Source: CALLPQ01 sp039819545 (GTDB lineage: Bacteria; Pseudomonadota; Alphaproteobacteria; Caulobacterales; Parvularculaceae). From it: a stretch of 64,000 bases of DNA. Under the pieces are notes generated by a model. The model was not told the DNA's origin. It ran no database searches and saw only the letters and a program-made list of their open reading frames with translations. The first letter of the stretch is position 1; every line of letters starts with the position of its first letter. Made by a program: the position numbers and the translations under genes. The DNA is taken from the NCBI GenBank assembly GCA_039819545.1, contig JBCBRS010000001.1, forward strand, positions 248,001 to 312,000, read 5' to 3'. Of this stretch, positions 35,645-45,956 are shown piece after piece.

Positions 35645-36241
35645 CTAGCCGCCGAGACGGAAGGTCAGGTTGGTTCGGACATTTTGGGTCGTGCGGCCGG
35701 TGGGTGAATATTTCCATTTGCGCACGGCTTGCAACGTGGCGCGTTCGAAGCATCGATCCGCCGATGAGATGATCCGCGGGTTAAGAACAGCGCCTTGGGG
35801 GCTGACGTCGAATTCCACGGTCACCATGCCCTCAACGCCTCGCCGGGCGCACCCATTGGGATAGACCGGCTCAATCCGGATGATCGGGATAAGTGCCTGG
35901 TCCAACCTTATGTCGTCACCGCCGCCACTACTGTCCCCTCGCGAGGGTTTGAAATCGTCAAATTTGTTTGGGTTCGGTCTTTCCCTGCCTTGTCGATCTG
36001 GTGTGATGGGTGGGGGTGGATCGGAAATATCGGTTGCGGGGCCAGTGGGAGGGGTATCCGTGCCCGGCGACCGCGGTATCTTTGCATTGATGGAGGGAAT
36101 AAAGACCGGCTCCACCTCTTCCGGCGCATCGCCCTGCGCGATGATGCCCGACATTACCAGAAACAGACCGACGGTAACGCCCGCCGCCACGGGCAAACCA
36201 ACGATCAAACGACCAAAGGAAAAAGGGATATAAGCGGGCAT
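35645..36241 (-). CDS. TonB-like energy transducer
   Basis: 198 residues, with GGAGG ahead of the ATG. One N-terminal membrane helix (about residues 12-36), a proline-rich periplasmic linker (about 45-100) and a C-terminal TonB domain (RIEPVYPNGCARRGVEGMV, then ATLQAVRKWKYSPT). It would couple proton motive force to outer-membrane receptors; a TonB-dependent receptor gene lies at 53,988. No exbB/exbD genes are near. Confidence 0.88.
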   Translation of the reverse strand: MPAYIPFSFGRLIVGLPVAAGVTVGLFLVMSGIIAQGDAPEEVEPVFIPSINAKIPRSPGTDTPPTGPATDISDPPPPITPDRQGRERPNPNKFDDFKPSRGDSSGGGDDIRLDQALIPIIRIEPVYPNGCARRGVEGMVTVEFDVSPQGAVLNPRIISSADRCFERATLQAVRKWKYSPTGRTTQNVRTNLTFRLGG

Positions 36242-36403
36242 CTGAACCTCCAGCGAGAGTAAAAAAGAACGCCACTAAAGCTTAAGCCTATGCCGAACAG
36301 CCCAGTTTTACCAGTGAGAAAACTTTACGGTGTAGTGTCGTGGTAAATGATATTTTGACGCCTGTTTTTCCAAAATGAATTCTAAGGTTAGGGGGCAAAG
36401 AAA

Positions 36404-36436
36404 GCCCCCCGCGATCATCTCGCGGGGGGCTTTTTT
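36404..36436. terminator. Intrinsic terminator downstream of ahcY
   Basis: A perfect 10-bp GC-rich stem (GCCCCCCGCG 36404-36413 with CGCGGGGGGC 36421-36430) and a seven-base loop. TTTTTT follows on the plus strand and CTTTCTTT on the minus strand, so it can end ahcY transcription, which comes from the right. Confidence 0.85.
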
Positions 36437-36465
36437 GTAATGACTAGATTGTTCCAGTGAGGCTA

Positions 36466-37884
36466 TCAGTAGCGGTACTGATCATTCTTGAACGGGCCCG
36501 TGACGGGAACGTTGATATAGTCCGCTTGCTCTTCGGTCAGTTGGGTCAGCTTCGCGCCGACTTTGGCGAGGTGCAGGGCCGCAACCTTCTCGTCGAGATG
36601 TTTGGGCAAGACGTAGACTTTGTTGTCGTATTCGTCGCCTTTGGTCCACAATTCGATCTGGGCAAGTGTCTGGTTCGTGAACGACGCCGACATTACAAAG
36701 GATGGGTGCCCGGTGGCATTGCCCAGGTTTACGAGGCGCCCCTGGCTCAACAGGATCATGCGCTTGCCGTCGGGGAATTCAACCAGATCAACTTGATCTT
36801 TTACGTTGGTCCATTTGTAATTACGCAAGCCCTCGACCTGAATTTCATTGTCAAAGTGGCCAATGTTACAAACAATGGCCATATCCTTAACTTTGCGCAT
36901 ATGATCAACAGTCAAAACGTCTTTATTGCCTGTGGCTGTAACAACAACGTCCGCACGGTGGATATCGCTTTCAAGATCAACGACTTCGAAACCGTCCATG
37001 GCGGCCTGCAGGGCGCAGATCGGATCGACCTCTGTAACCATGACGCGTGCACCGGCCCCGGCGAGAGACTGGGCAGAGCCTTTGCCCACATCGCCATAAC
37101 CGCAGACCACCGCTTGCTTACCGGCCAGCATTACGTCGGTGCCCCGACGGATCGCGTCAACGAGGGATTCGCGGCAGCCATATTTGTTATCGAATTTCGA
37201 TTTTGTGACCGAGTCGTTCACATTGATCGCGGGGAAGGGCAAGGTGCCGGCCTGCTCACGCTGATACAGGCGCAGAACGCCGGTGGTCGTTTCTTCGGTC
37301 ACGCCTTTAATATTGGCTTTGACCTTGGAATAAAAATTGGGATCTTTTTCGAGGCGCTTTTTAATCGTCGCGAATAGAGCAGCCTCTTCCTCATTAGTCG
37401 GATTATCCAGGACGGATGGATCGGTCTCGGCGTCGGTACCCAGAAGGATCAGGAGGGTAGCGTCGCCCCCGTCGTCGAGAATCATGTTGGCGGTTTCGCC
37501 ATTGGGCCATTCAAAAATCTTATCCGCCAGGTCCCAATATTCTTCGATGGTTTCGCCCTTAAAGGCGAAAACTGGTGTGCCTGTGGCAGCGATGGCTGCG
37601 GCGGCGTGATCCTGGGTTGAATAGATATTGCACGAGGCCCAACGCACTTCGGCGCCTAATTCCTGGAGTGTTTCGATCAGAACAGCCGTCTGGATCGTCA
37701 TGTGCAGGGAGCCTGCAATCCGTGCGCCTTTCAACGGCTTTGCGGCACCATATTCCTCGCGCGTGGCCATCAGGCCGGGCATTTCTGTTTCGGCGATATC
37801 GAGCTCCGTACGGCCCCATTCGGCCAGAGAGATGTCCTTGATATGATAGTCTTTATTGGGATCGATGGTAATCGGCGCATTCAT
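36466..37884 (-). CDS. ahcY: Adenosylhomocysteinase
   Basis: 472 residues from ATG 37884, where the conserved N-terminus begins. It hydrolyses S-adenosylhomocysteine to adenosine and homocysteine with bound NAD, recycling the product of SAM-dependent methylation. Signatures seen: [15 protein letters not shown] near residue 86, the NAD-binding stretch [19 protein letters not shown] near 255, [14 protein letters not shown] near 390, and the C-terminal KNDQYRY. The length is that of the long proteobacterial form. A palindrome upstream (37967-37982) may be its operator, and a strong terminator follows. Confidence 0.97.
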   Translation of the reverse strand: MNAPITIDPNKDYHIKDISLAEWGRTELDIAETEMPGLMATREEYGAAKPLKGARIAGSLHMTIQTAVLIETLQELGAEVRWASCNIYSTQDHAAAAIAATGTPVFAFKGETIEEYWDLADKIFEWPNGETANMILDDGGDATLLILLGTDAETDPSVLDNPTNEEEAALFATIKKRLEKDPNFYSKVKANIKGVTEETTTGVLRLYQREQAGTLPFPAINVNDSVTKSKFDNKYGCRESLVDAIRRGTDVMLAGKQAVVCGYGDVGKGSAQSLAGAGARVMVTEVDPICALQAAMDGFEVVDLESDIHRADVVVTATGNKDVLTVDHMRKVKDMAIVCNIGHFDNEIQVEGLRNYKWTNVKDQVDLVEFPDGKRMILLSQGRLVNLGNATGHPSFVMSASFTNQTLAQIELWTKGDEYDNKVYVLPKHLDEKVAALHLAKVGAKLTQLTEEQADYINVPVTGPFKNDQYRY

Positions 37885-37966
37885 GGGAAATACCTTTGCA
37901 ATTTGCTGAAAATCCGGTGATTTGGCGCGGCTTATAACAGGCCTTACCCGCCCCGCCAAGGCGGAT

Positions 37967-37982
37967 ATAAAGATTTCTTTAT
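37967..37982. promoter_or_regulatory. Palindrome ATAAAGA-TT-TCTTTAT upstream of ahcY, candidate SahR operator
   Basis: Two perfect 7-base arms with a two-base spacer, 82 bases ahead of the ahcY start codon. SahR, an ArsR-type regulator responding to S-adenosylhomocysteine, controls ahcY in many Proteobacteria through a palindrome of this general kind. The match is from memory, and no sahR gene is in the window. Confidence 0.5.
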
Positions 37983-38085
37983 GTCTTTACAGCCCGCCGG
38001 TCTAACGGCTCGCCAAACAATTCTGGCCTAGCTGAACGAGACAAGGGACGCGGAGGCGGCGGGCAACTGGGCCCGTGAGAATTAG

Positions 38086-38496
38086 GACGATCCGCGCTTT
38101 GGTCCCTTACAGACGGTCGACTTGGAAACGGCGTTCTACAGTGCGATTTATGCCGGCGATGTGACCAGGGCGCGCTTTACCCATGATTTCGTAAAGCCCG
38201 ATCTGGGCCCGAACGATACGAATTTTCCCAGTGAACGGGAAATCAATGGCGCCGGTTATGGACTGGTCAATAAAAAGGAAATGTCCAGTGCGCGGGCGGT
38301 CTTCGCGTAAATTGTAGACCTTTTCCCCACATCGGCCAATGTCTATGACAGCCTTGGGGGAGTTTGTGCTCTGATGAGTGAGATGGACTGTGCGGAAAAG
38401 AATTACAAACGCACCCTCGCGATTAAGCCGCATAATCCAAACGCCCAGAACGTGCCTGACCGGATAAAAGACCTGCGAGCAGCCACAGGCAATTAG
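38086..38496 (+). pseudogene. Degraded TPR-containing gene fragment
   Basis: Reading in one frame gives a TPR-like sequence interrupted by a TAA at 38308-38310. Before it: GAGYGLVNKKEMSSARAVFA. After it: FPTSANVYDSLGGVCALMSE and YKRTLAIKPHNPNAQN, ending at TAG 38494-38496. This resembles the TPR tail found at the C-terminus of some serine-hydrolase and esterase proteins. The frame is closed upstream by a TAG at 38083, and no start with a ribosome site is evident. It is probably the decayed 3' end of a lost gene; stop-codon readthrough is unlikely. Confidence 0.7.
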
Positions 38497-41400
38497 AAGT
38501 CTTTTTTCCAGTTGGCAGACACCGTCTGATCGCCGTCCTGACGGACATTTGACTCCACGGTAATGTTGTCGCGAATTTCGTATTCGATCCGTACAGACCC
38601 GTTTTTGCCTTCCACATCCTGCGTTGCGGAAACGAATAAGCCGTCGGCCACATATTTGCCCACGGTCAAGGCGCTCGCGCCATTCTCCGGGTCCAGATCA
38701 AGGTTTAACAGATCAAGACCCGCCGCCGACCGGATGGAACCGATGGCATCGGTGCCGCCAAAGGGCCCAATCCCGCCAAGGGTGGCCAGCGCCTGGGCTG
38801 TCTGGACAGATTCAAGCGCGGACAGCTGATCGGCGGGTTTACCAAACAGGATCAAGGCCATCACATCATTGGCGGGCCGCACAGGATTAGAGGTCAACTC
38901 AACTTTCACATCTGATGAACGCCCACTGGCCCGCACTTGCGCCACCAGCCCGTCATCGGTTTCATATTCGGCGATGATGTTGATCACCGGATCGTTCGGC
39001 GACAGCTTATCGAAAATGATCTCGCCAGTGGTCACGTCAAATCGCCGTCCGGTAAAATCGAAGGTACCCTTGCGCAACCCGATGGTCCCAAGGGCCACGG
39101 GTTCCTGATCTACGAGGGTAATCGCCAGATCGCTTTCCCATTCACTCTCCAGGCCTCGTCCGCGTACGAATAAGCGATCATCGGCAGTGATTGCCAGATT
39201 GAGAGCGGTAAGACCATTTGCAGCTTGCGTTTCTGGCTGTTCGGCGTCAGCACTGGCTCGCGTTAAATCGCGGGGCTGACCTTGGGCGGTTTGGACCGTC
39301 TCGTATACGGATTTTTTGATTACCTCAATGGGGACAAGACCGGTTTGCGGAGGGGTGATAATCTCCACATTCATCGCCGTAATATCGAGCCCGCCTTTTA
39401 CCGCGAGCGCACCCACTGGCCCGTCAATGCGAATGTCACCTGATTGCTGCAGGCTAGTGACTGGCGTGGCGCTTACGATCAGGTCTCGTATCTTTATGTC
39501 TGTGGTGATGCGGCTTTCCTCGCCAAGCGCCATGGTGCCGTTGACGGTGAACCGATCCTCTCCGTCCTGCCCATCGCCGCGTCCGCCGCCGGTGAAGGCA
39601 ATCTCGCTACGCTTTGCCGAGCTTTGTGCGGTCGTCTCCAGGTGGAGACCGATCAGGCTAAACCCAGTAGTAAGATCCGTATAGGCACCATCAGCCAGCG
39701 TAATCACGCCATTGACCGCCGGCTGATTAGTCGGGCCGTCAAGGGTCAGATCGATGCGCAATTGCCCGTCGAGCCCTTGGGCGGGGCCGGGAATGGTGGC
39801 TGTCAAAGGCGCGACTGCCCCCTCATATTTTACACGCCCGGCGAGCATGCCATCAGTTTTCACTGACAATGCTGGCGCGCGGGCAAGACGGGCTGGCAAG
39901 TCAAGAGAAAAGTCCAGGGGGATTGTACCCGTACCCTGACGATCTGCGAGGCGCAGGCGGGTGCCATCCCAGTCGAGCGCTGCGCTTAACCGCGTAGGGG
40001 GTGTCTCTTCACTGTCGTCTCCGGTGCTGTGCCGGTAGTCGGTGGTCAAACTGCCGGTGGCGGGCGTTTGCGCTTGCGTATCAAGCGTCATATTAAGATC
40101 GAGAAATCCATCAGTCGTGGGGATCAGTGCATTCTTGATGGCGATGGTGCCCTGCCAGCGGGCTGGTGAGAATGCCCCGTCCAGTGCTAAAGAACCGGCC
40201 CGTCCCCATTGAAGGTCAAGCCCCGAGAGGCGGTTTGTCTCGCCCATTTCCACCGTAAACGGACTGATGGTTCTGACACTCACTTCTCCTAAAAGTTTTG
40301 ATGTCAGCGTACTGATCACCACGCGTTTTTCCGTGTCGCCGGTAAGGGACCCTTTCAACGTGGAATCGGTGACGATGGGGGTGCCGTCATTCAAGAGATC
40401 GCTCAACGCAAGATCAAAGCGTGCGTCGTTCACGGTGCCAGCAAGTGATGCGGCCAGCCCCTCAAGGGTCAAATTATCGATAGTGAGGTGTTCGGCTTCG
40501 ACGAGGAGCCCGTCGCGTTGGGAGGTCTTAAGACCGGCAGGAACAGCACTGCCGAACCCGCCTTGTGCGGTGACGCTGCCGGCGAGGGTGAAACCTGGGA
40601 AAGGCTGCGCACCGGGAATGCCGGCATAGGCGAGATCAACGGCCAGAGACTGGCTTTCCGGGTCAATCAACGAAGCGCCGGTTAATTCGAAACCGGTTCC
40701 GATGTACTGCAAATCGCGCAGAGCAATGAGCGTATCAGTACTCTCAAGGCGTGCACGGAGGAATTGTGTGGCTGTGTCCTGTGTTTGCCCTTGGGGACGG
40801 GCGAAGACAGTGCCCGTGGGCAAGGTTGGCAGACCGGAGAGTTTTGCATCCATAGTAATGGCTGGATAGCTGCGCCCCGCATGTTGAAACGCTGGTGATT
40901 GAAACTCTGTATTGAGCGTGAAAGCCTCAGCGGTGCCTTCCACGGCACTGCGGAGCGTCGCGCGGGCAGTCGCGCTTTCTGCCCCCAGAAGCTTAGCGAA
41001 CAGGCCAGGTGCAAGATCGGTTTTGAAGGCACCGTCAACGCGTTGCGTCTGTGTATCGAATACACCGTTTACAGTGCCGGTGATTGCGTTACCTGCTGCA
41101 AAGGAGAAATCAGAAAGCGTGATAGCAGCAGCGCTATTGGCGTCGATGACACCGGAAAAGGTCAGCGCACTTGAGATTTCCGAACGAATAGCCTCAGGCA
41201 GGAAATCGCGGACAGCAACATCACCTGAAAGTTGGCCGCGCAGTTGCGAGCTCAAATTGGTCTGGGCATCGACGACGGTGATGGTCGCGCCCGCGCTGGT
41301 AAGGGTGGCTGCGAGATCATATAGGCCTGAGGCGCGATCGTTTTGGGCATTCAAGGCGGCGTTAATGGTGATTTCCTGACCGAGGGCATCGGTCAGGTCA

Positions 41401-42449
41401 GCAAATTGTGTTTTATCGAGCGCGAGCGTCAGCGCTGTTTCAAAATTGGCGAGCAGGTCCTGATTATTTGCCCATGACACCTCACCACTTGCCGAAGCGG
41501 CTTGTGTTGCCAGCGATTTGATGGCGAGCGTCGCGCCTTTATTTTTCGGTGTGGCGGCTAGAGAAAGGGTTATGGTCTCACCGGTGAAGCCTTGTAGATC
41601 AGCAAACTGCGCGCCCGGCGTCACGGTGCCATCAAGGGTGATGGTGGCACCGCTCTTGATTGGTCCTGTCAGCGCGAAGTTGGCAGTGCCCAGCGTCCCG
41701 AGATCACCGTTCACATCAACCAGCGCCGTGCGATTTTCCTCCCGGCCCTTGATGATGAGGTTCACGGGGCCTTGCGCACCCATCAGGGAACTGATTACCC
41801 CTTCTGCAGCGCCGCTAAGGGTTGCGTCGACGGCAAAGCGTTTACGCTCAAGATCGATATCCGTTGCGAGCCGCAGCTGATCAAGGTCGTTATCCGAACT
41901 GGCCGTCAGATTAGCTGCGAGGGATCGTCCTCTCATTCGCAGATCACCCGCAACAGACAGCGTCATGTCCTCACCAACCACAGCTTCACCGACGGTCAGT
42001 TGGTTTATGGTGATGTTATCAACCGTCACGGACGGTAAGCTATCAGGCAGAGCAATGGGCTCGCGCGATATGTCCTGCGCATCGGAATTGGCGACGGGTA
42101 GCCGATCCAGTAGAACGGTCTGTAAGCTGATTGTTTTGATTTTAAGGGTGCCGCCCAAAAGAGCGAGTGGGTCCCATGAGACAACCAGCCGTTCCGCGGT
42201 CAGGAGCGGGCGCTGGCTGCCATTGGCGTCATCGATCACCACGTCGTCCAAACGCAAATACCCCGGCAAACCGGGCGCCAAGGCGCCAATCGTGGCACGG
42301 CCATTGACCGCATTGGCAATCTGTTGTTCGGCTTGTGTCTTTACAAATTGACGCCCGGGCGGGGTGTAAAAGACAAGCAGAATCGCCAGCCCAACAAGCG
42401 CGAATAGCACCAGAAGACCGATCCCCAAAAATCGAAGGGTCTTGCTCAT
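38493..42449 (-). CDS. tamB: TamB, inner-membrane-anchored translocation and assembly protein
   Basis: 1318 residues, normal for TamB (DUF490/AsmA-like family). An N-terminal membrane anchor (about residues 8-30, LGIGLLVLFALVGLAILLVF) is followed by a very long repetitive beta-rich periplasmic body. The C-terminal TamB domain holds FDKLSPNDPVINIIAEYE, PVRPANDVMALILFGK and the final IRDNITVESNVR, with terminal Phe. With TamA it supports outer-membrane protein insertion and probably phospholipid transport. It lies 55 bases downstream of tamA in one operon; its stop overlaps the end of the pseudogene on the other strand. Confidence 0.93.
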   Translation of the reverse strand: MSKTLRFLGIGLLVLFALVGLAILLVFYTPPGRQFVKTQAEQQIANAVNGRATIGALAPGLPGYLRLDDVVIDDANGSQRPLLTAERLVVSWDPLALLGGTLKIKTISLQTVLLDRLPVANSDAQDISREPIALPDSLPSVTVDNITINQLTVGEAVVGEDMTLSVAGDLRMRGRSLAANLTASSDNDLDQLRLATDIDLERKRFAVDATLSGAAEGVISSLMGAQGPVNLIIKGREENRTALVDVNGDLGTLGTANFALTGPIKSGATITLDGTVTPGAQFADLQGFTGETITLSLAATPKNKGATLAIKSLATQAASASGEVSWANNQDLLANFETALTLALDKTQFADLTDALGQEITINAALNAQNDRASGLYDLAATLTSAGATITVVDAQTNLSSQLRGQLSGDVAVRDFLPEAIRSEISSALTFSGVIDANSAAAITLSDFSFAAGNAITGTVNGVFDTQTQRVDGAFKTDLAPGLFAKLLGAESATARATLRSAVEGTAEAFTLNTEFQSPAFQHAGRSYPAITMDAKLSGLPTLPTGTVFARPQGQTQDTATQFLRARLESTDTLIALRDLQYIGTGFELTGASLIDPESQSLAVDLAYAGIPGAQPFPGFTLAGSVTAQGGFGSAVPAGLKTSQRDGLLVEAEHLTIDNLTLEGLAASLAGTVNDARFDLALSDLLNDGTPIVTDSTLKGSLTGDTEKRVVISTLTSKLLGEVSVRTISPFTVEMGETNRLSGLDLQWGRAGSLALDGAFSPARWQGTIAIKNALIPTTDGFLDLNMTLDTQAQTPATGSLTTDYRHSTGDDSEETPPTRLSAALDWDGTRLRLADRQGTGTIPLDFSLDLPARLARAPALSVKTDGMLAGRVKYEGAVAPLTATIPGPAQGLDGQLRIDLTLDGPTNQPAVNGVITLADGAYTDLTTGFSLIGLHLETTAQSSAKRSEIAFTGGGRGDGQDGEDRFTVNGTMALGEESRITTDIKIRDLIVSATPVTSLQQSGDIRIDGPVGALAVKGGLDITAMNVEIITPPQTGLVPIEVIKKSVYETVQTAQGQPRDLTRASADAEQPETQAANGLTALNLAITADDRLFVRGRGLESEWESDLAITLVDQEPVALGTIGLRKGTFDFTGRRFDVTTGEIIFDKLSPNDPVINIIAEYETDDGLVAQVRASGRSSDVKVELTSNPVRPANDVMALILFGKPADQLSALESVQTAQALATLGGIGPFGGTDAIGSIRSAAGLDLLNLDLDPENGASALTVGKYVADGLFVSATQDVEGKNGSVRIEYEIRDNITVESNVRQDGDQTVSANWKKDF

Positions 42450-42504
42450 ATCGGAGCCTCATCACTCAGTGTTATTGTTCGAAATAGGACTATCATTTCC
42501 ACTC

Positions 42505-44472
42505 TTAAAAAGACTGACCAAGCGAAATCAAAAACTGCACCGGCGCATCAAACTCGCGGCGGTCCAGAGGGATTGCCACATCAACCCGCAAGGGCCCCAC
42601 GGGCGTAAAATATCGCACGCCCGCACCGACCCCAACGAAGATATCGCGCGAAAAATTGGGCAGGACGGTGTCGGCAACCGTGCCAGCGTCCACAAAGGCG
42701 GCGGCCTGAATGGTGTCGGTAATCCGGTAACGCATCTCAAACGCCCCTTCGACAATCGAGCGCCCGCCAAGCGGGATCACCTGGTCGATATCGCCGTCAT
42801 CATTGAGAATGATGTCGCTATTCTCATCGCGGTCAAACTCCACCGGTCCGGCAAGCTGGAATCCGTATCCGCGTACGGAACCACCGCCACCGCTAAAGAA
42901 CCGTTTGTTTTCCGGCAGATCGTCAAGCGCAATACCAACGGTGGAGCCAACCCGGCCGCGCACCGCGGCGGTGAATTTCTTTTCTGGACCAAAATTGATC
43001 CGTGTGCGCGCCGTTGCATCAATCTGCGTGAAGGTGCGCGTGCCCGTTGTTGGCGTCACGGTCAGGGTTGCCAAGACACCTCTGGTGGGATTCAGCACAT
43101 CGTCTTCATTGTTCCATACAACGGACAGAGGCGCGGATACGAAAATATTATCTTCTCGTGGGTCGCCATTGGCAGGAATGACGCGGGTCACCTCAAGGGC
43201 CAGGCCACCTCTGGTTTCCAGCTTTTCGTCGAGCCAGGTTTTGACAAGCCCTGCAGCAAGCCGCGCTGTGCGCGCATCAAAGGCATCGGTCGTTTCATTG
43301 ATAAAACTGCCCTGACCAAAGGCAAATCCGGGCAAGCTCTCCAGTGGCTTTTCAAAGGTGGCGGCAACGGACTGTTCAATCTGGCTCACATTGATATCGG
43401 CACGGACGCTTTCTGCGCGCTTGAAAACATTACGGTTCTCAAAAAAGACCCGCACGCCTGGCCCCTCATTGGTTGAGAAAGAAACCCCGGCACCGATTGT
43501 GCGATGTTTGCGTTCGGTCACATTGACGAGGATTGGGGTCGTGCCGTCATCGGCGGTGGGGCCGGGGGCCACATCAATGGCTGAAAACAGATTTGTTGCT
43601 GACAGGGCGTCGCGATAGTCAACGGTCTTCGACTTATCGTAAACCGACCCCACCTCCCAGGTGGTCAGCTTACGGATATAATCTTCTTTAGTGCGCGAAA
43701 GACCGCTCACTTGCGCGGTGCCAAAGAAGGCCTTTGGCCCGGATGTGAAGGCATACTGCGCGCTTGCTGTTCCCGACTCAAAATCGGCGATGGCGCGGCG
43801 CCCGGTGATCTTGGCCGTGGGGAAGCCATTATTCCGCAGAGCGGTGAGAAAGCGTTGCTGGTTCGACAGCAGGTTCGCGCCGTCGGCGGCAGCGGTAACG
43901 TCGATCTTTAGGTCCGCGAAAGTCGCCGGGCGCGTCGCGTCGACAGTGTCTTCGTAGACAACCTCGTGTTGGGTGATTTGAAACGCCGGCCCTGGCTCAA
44001 TCGTAAAGGTGATTTCTGTAGCGCTTGGTTGCTGCTTGGCCGCCGGGCCAAGCGTTGGGCTGGTGATTGCCCAGCTGATATCATGGTCAAAATAGCCGGC
44101 GGCGGTAAGCGCGCCCCTGAATTTCTTTTCATCGCCGATCGCTGCCCGCCGCACGGCCGCACGTGTCGGAAAAGAATTGTTGTCTTTTTCCAACGCTGAA
44201 AGAATACGGAATTTCCCGGTCATGCCTGTTGGCGCACCCTCATAAATCACTCTGGGGCGCGATTTTTTTGCTTTTTTAGCAGGCTTTTCAGGGGGTTGAG
44301 GTTCCTCGGGCGTCGCGGGCGGTGCGTCTTTTGGTGGTTGGGCGCCCACAGGTGTGGCGATTGCGAGGCTCAGCGCTGCTGTGCTGCTCACCACCAGCGC
44401 CGACGTTGAGCGGCGCGCGGTCCCACGGCGCTGCTGCAAAAAAGTGGGCAAATCAAGAAACACAGAAGACAA
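42505..44472 (-). CDS. tamA: TamA, BamA-family outer-membrane assembly protein
   Basis: 655 residues. A signal-type segment near 25-44 ends in PVGAQ, and a Pro/Lys-rich linker follows. POTRA domains come next (about 80-330), then a C-terminal 16-strand barrel of the surface-antigen D15 type (GAGVSFSTNEGPGVRVFFEN; FSGGGGSVRGYGFQ; VGAGVRYFTPVGPLRVDVA), ending in Phe. SGGGGSVRGYGFQ is the VRGY/F loop typical of Omp85 proteins. It pairs with tamB directly downstream. The start codon is ordinary, with no clear ribosome site. Confidence 0.92.
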   Translation of the reverse strand: MSSVFLDLPTFLQQRRGTARRSTSALVVSSTAALSLAIATPVGAQPPKDAPPATPEEPQPPEKPAKKAKKSRPRVIYEGAPTGMTGKFRILSALEKDNNSFPTRAAVRRAAIGDEKKFRGALTAAGYFDHDISWAITSPTLGPAAKQQPSATEITFTIEPGPAFQITQHEVVYEDTVDATRPATFADLKIDVTAAADGANLLSNQQRFLTALRNNGFPTAKITGRRAIADFESGTASAQYAFTSGPKAFFGTAQVSGLSRTKEDYIRKLTTWEVGSVYDKSKTVDYRDALSATNLFSAIDVAPGPTADDGTTPILVNVTERKHRTIGAGVSFSTNEGPGVRVFFENRNVFKRAESVRADINVSQIEQSVAATFEKPLESLPGFAFGQGSFINETTDAFDARTARLAAGLVKTWLDEKLETRGGLALEVTRVIPANGDPREDNIFVSAPLSVVWNNEDDVLNPTRGVLATLTVTPTTGTRTFTQIDATARTRINFGPEKKFTAAVRGRVGSTVGIALDDLPENKRFFSGGGGSVRGYGFQLAGPVEFDRDENSDIILNDDGDIDQVIPLGGRSIVEGAFEMRYRITDTIQAAAFVDAGTVADTVLPNFSRDIFVGVGAGVRYFTPVGPLRVDVAIPLDRREFDAPVQFLISLGQSF

Positions 44473-44763
44473 CTCACATCCTGACGGTGCCGCGCTACCG
44501 TGTCGGGGCGGCTGCGATATCTAACGGGCGCCCGTCCAATTGGCATAAATTTGTTAACTCTATGCTTGGCCTAGGTCTACCGGGCGACGAAGGTACGCGG
44601 CATCAATGGTCCAATGAAGGGCGCCCCCTTGCCTTGCAGACATTTGCCCTTCCAATTTCCGCTGGTCACCATCACACCCCTCCCGTAAACGGTACCGGTT
44701 GAATAAAGTTCACCGCCCCGGGACCGTGCGCCGGACCGGCCCGAAAACGACAAAGCGAAGACC

Positions 44764-45882
44764 ATGGCTCATCCTCTTTATGGTGCAGATATCGGCACAA
44801 TTTTGACCGTCATGGGCCGCTCCGGATTTCCGTCAAAAGGGCTCGAAGGCTTCGGATTTCTTGCGTCAGCGCTTGGCCGCGCGCCGGTATCGCTCGCCGA
44901 AAAGCTGATCATGGACCCGCGGTTGCCTACCACCGATGAAATGGCACCGCCGGTCTTTATTCTGGGGCACTGGCGATCAGGCACCACCCATCTCTACAAC
45001 ACTATGACCAAGGGGGGGCAGTGGGGCTATGTGCCACCCGTGGCCACGGGCCTGCCGTGGGATCTGTTTGGGATTGCGAAGATCTTTAACCCGGTCCTCG
45101 AACGCGCCCTGCCCAGTCACCGCTACATCGATAAAATTCCAGTTCATCCGGATAGTCCGCAGGAAGACGAAATTGCCGTCGCCAACATGTCGCCGCTATC
45201 GTTTTATCACGGCATCTATTTCCCGCGCGATTTTCGGGAGCACTTGCAGCGCGGGCTGTTTTTTGACGGGTGCAGCCCGGCGGCTGTCAAGGCATGGGAA
45301 GATCGTTTTGTTTACCTGATGCGCAAACTTTATGTGCATCAGGGGCGTAAACCGCTTTTGATCAAGAACCCCGTTTATACGGGCCGCCTCGCCACCTTGC
45401 GGCGGCTCTTCCCAGCAGCAAAATTTATTCACATTCATCGCAATCCCTATGACGTATTCCGGTCGATGCAGAACTTCTATGCCAAACTGTTGCAACAATT
45501 TGCGCTGCAATCCTATGACCATGTGGATATTGATGCGGCAATTTTGTCCGTCTACCCCCGAATGATGAACGCGCTTGAGGCTGATCAGCAAGGGCTGCGT
45601 GCGGATCAGTTTGTTGAGGTTGGTTATGATGCCCTCGATCACACGCCCATGGAGACCGTGCGGCATATCTATACGCAATTGGGTTTGCCTGATTTTGATG
45701 AGGCTGCGCCGGCTTTTGAGGGCTATCTCGCGTCCATCAAGAGCTTTGAGAAGAACCAGTTTGACTATCCGCAAGCCAATGCGCGCAAGGTTGAAAACCA
45801 CTGGGGCGCGTTCCTGGAGAAATGGGACTATCAGCGGCCAAGGCGCGCGCAACAGCCGGGCCCAGTTGGCAGCGCTGCTTGA
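44764..45882 (+). CDS. Sulfotransferase-family protein
   Basis: 372 residues. The 5'-phosphosulfate-binding loop FILGHWRSGTTHLYN lies near residue 61 and the 3'-phosphate-binding segment KFIHIHRNPYDVFRSM near 220. Both are needed to bind PAPS, so it should transfer sulfate to a hydroxyl or amine acceptor that is not identifiable here. It belongs to the bacterial Sulfotransfer_3-like group. It leads a plus-strand set with a paraoxonase-like and an SDR gene. The upstream gap to the divergent tamA is 291 bases and shows no gene. Confidence 0.88.
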   Translation: MAHPLYGADIGTILTVMGRSGFPSKGLEGFGFLASALGRAPVSLAEKLIMDPRLPTTDEMAPPVFILGHWRSGTTHLYNTMTKGGQWGYVPPVATGLPWDLFGIAKIFNPVLERALPSHRYIDKIPVHPDSPQEDEIAVANMSPLSFYHGIYFPRDFREHLQRGLFFDGCSPAAVKAWEDRFVYLMRKLYVHQGRKPLLIKNPVYTGRLATLRRLFPAAKFIHIHRNPYDVFRSMQNFYAKLLQQFALQSYDHVDIDAAILSVYPRMMNALEADQQGLRADQFVEVGYDALDHTPMETVRHIYTQLGLPDFDEAAPAFEGYLASIKSFEKNQFDYPQANARKVENHWGAFLEKWDYQRPRRAQQPGPVGSAA

Positions 45883-45956
45883 TCGCAGCGGCGGCAATGG
45901 ACTCATGCCCAAAAAGTGGATTACCTTTCCTTGATGTAGGGCAGCAGGGCAACTCC

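Noticed and set aside
36457..37377. A 306-codon open frame on the plus strand
   Set aside because: It is antisense to ahcY, whose protein is unmistakable; no ribosome site and no recognisable protein.
37885..38085. SAH or SAM riboswitch ahead of ahcY
   Set aside because: I did not see the conserved riboswitch core; only a DNA palindrome is evident.
42442..43476. A 344-codon open frame on the plus strand
   Set aside because: It is antisense to tamA and reads as the shadow of its codon pattern.
45822..45956. Extended N-terminus of the paraoxonase-like protein
   Set aside because: It would overlap the sulfotransferase gene and has no membrane or signal character, while ATG 45957 has a ribosome site.
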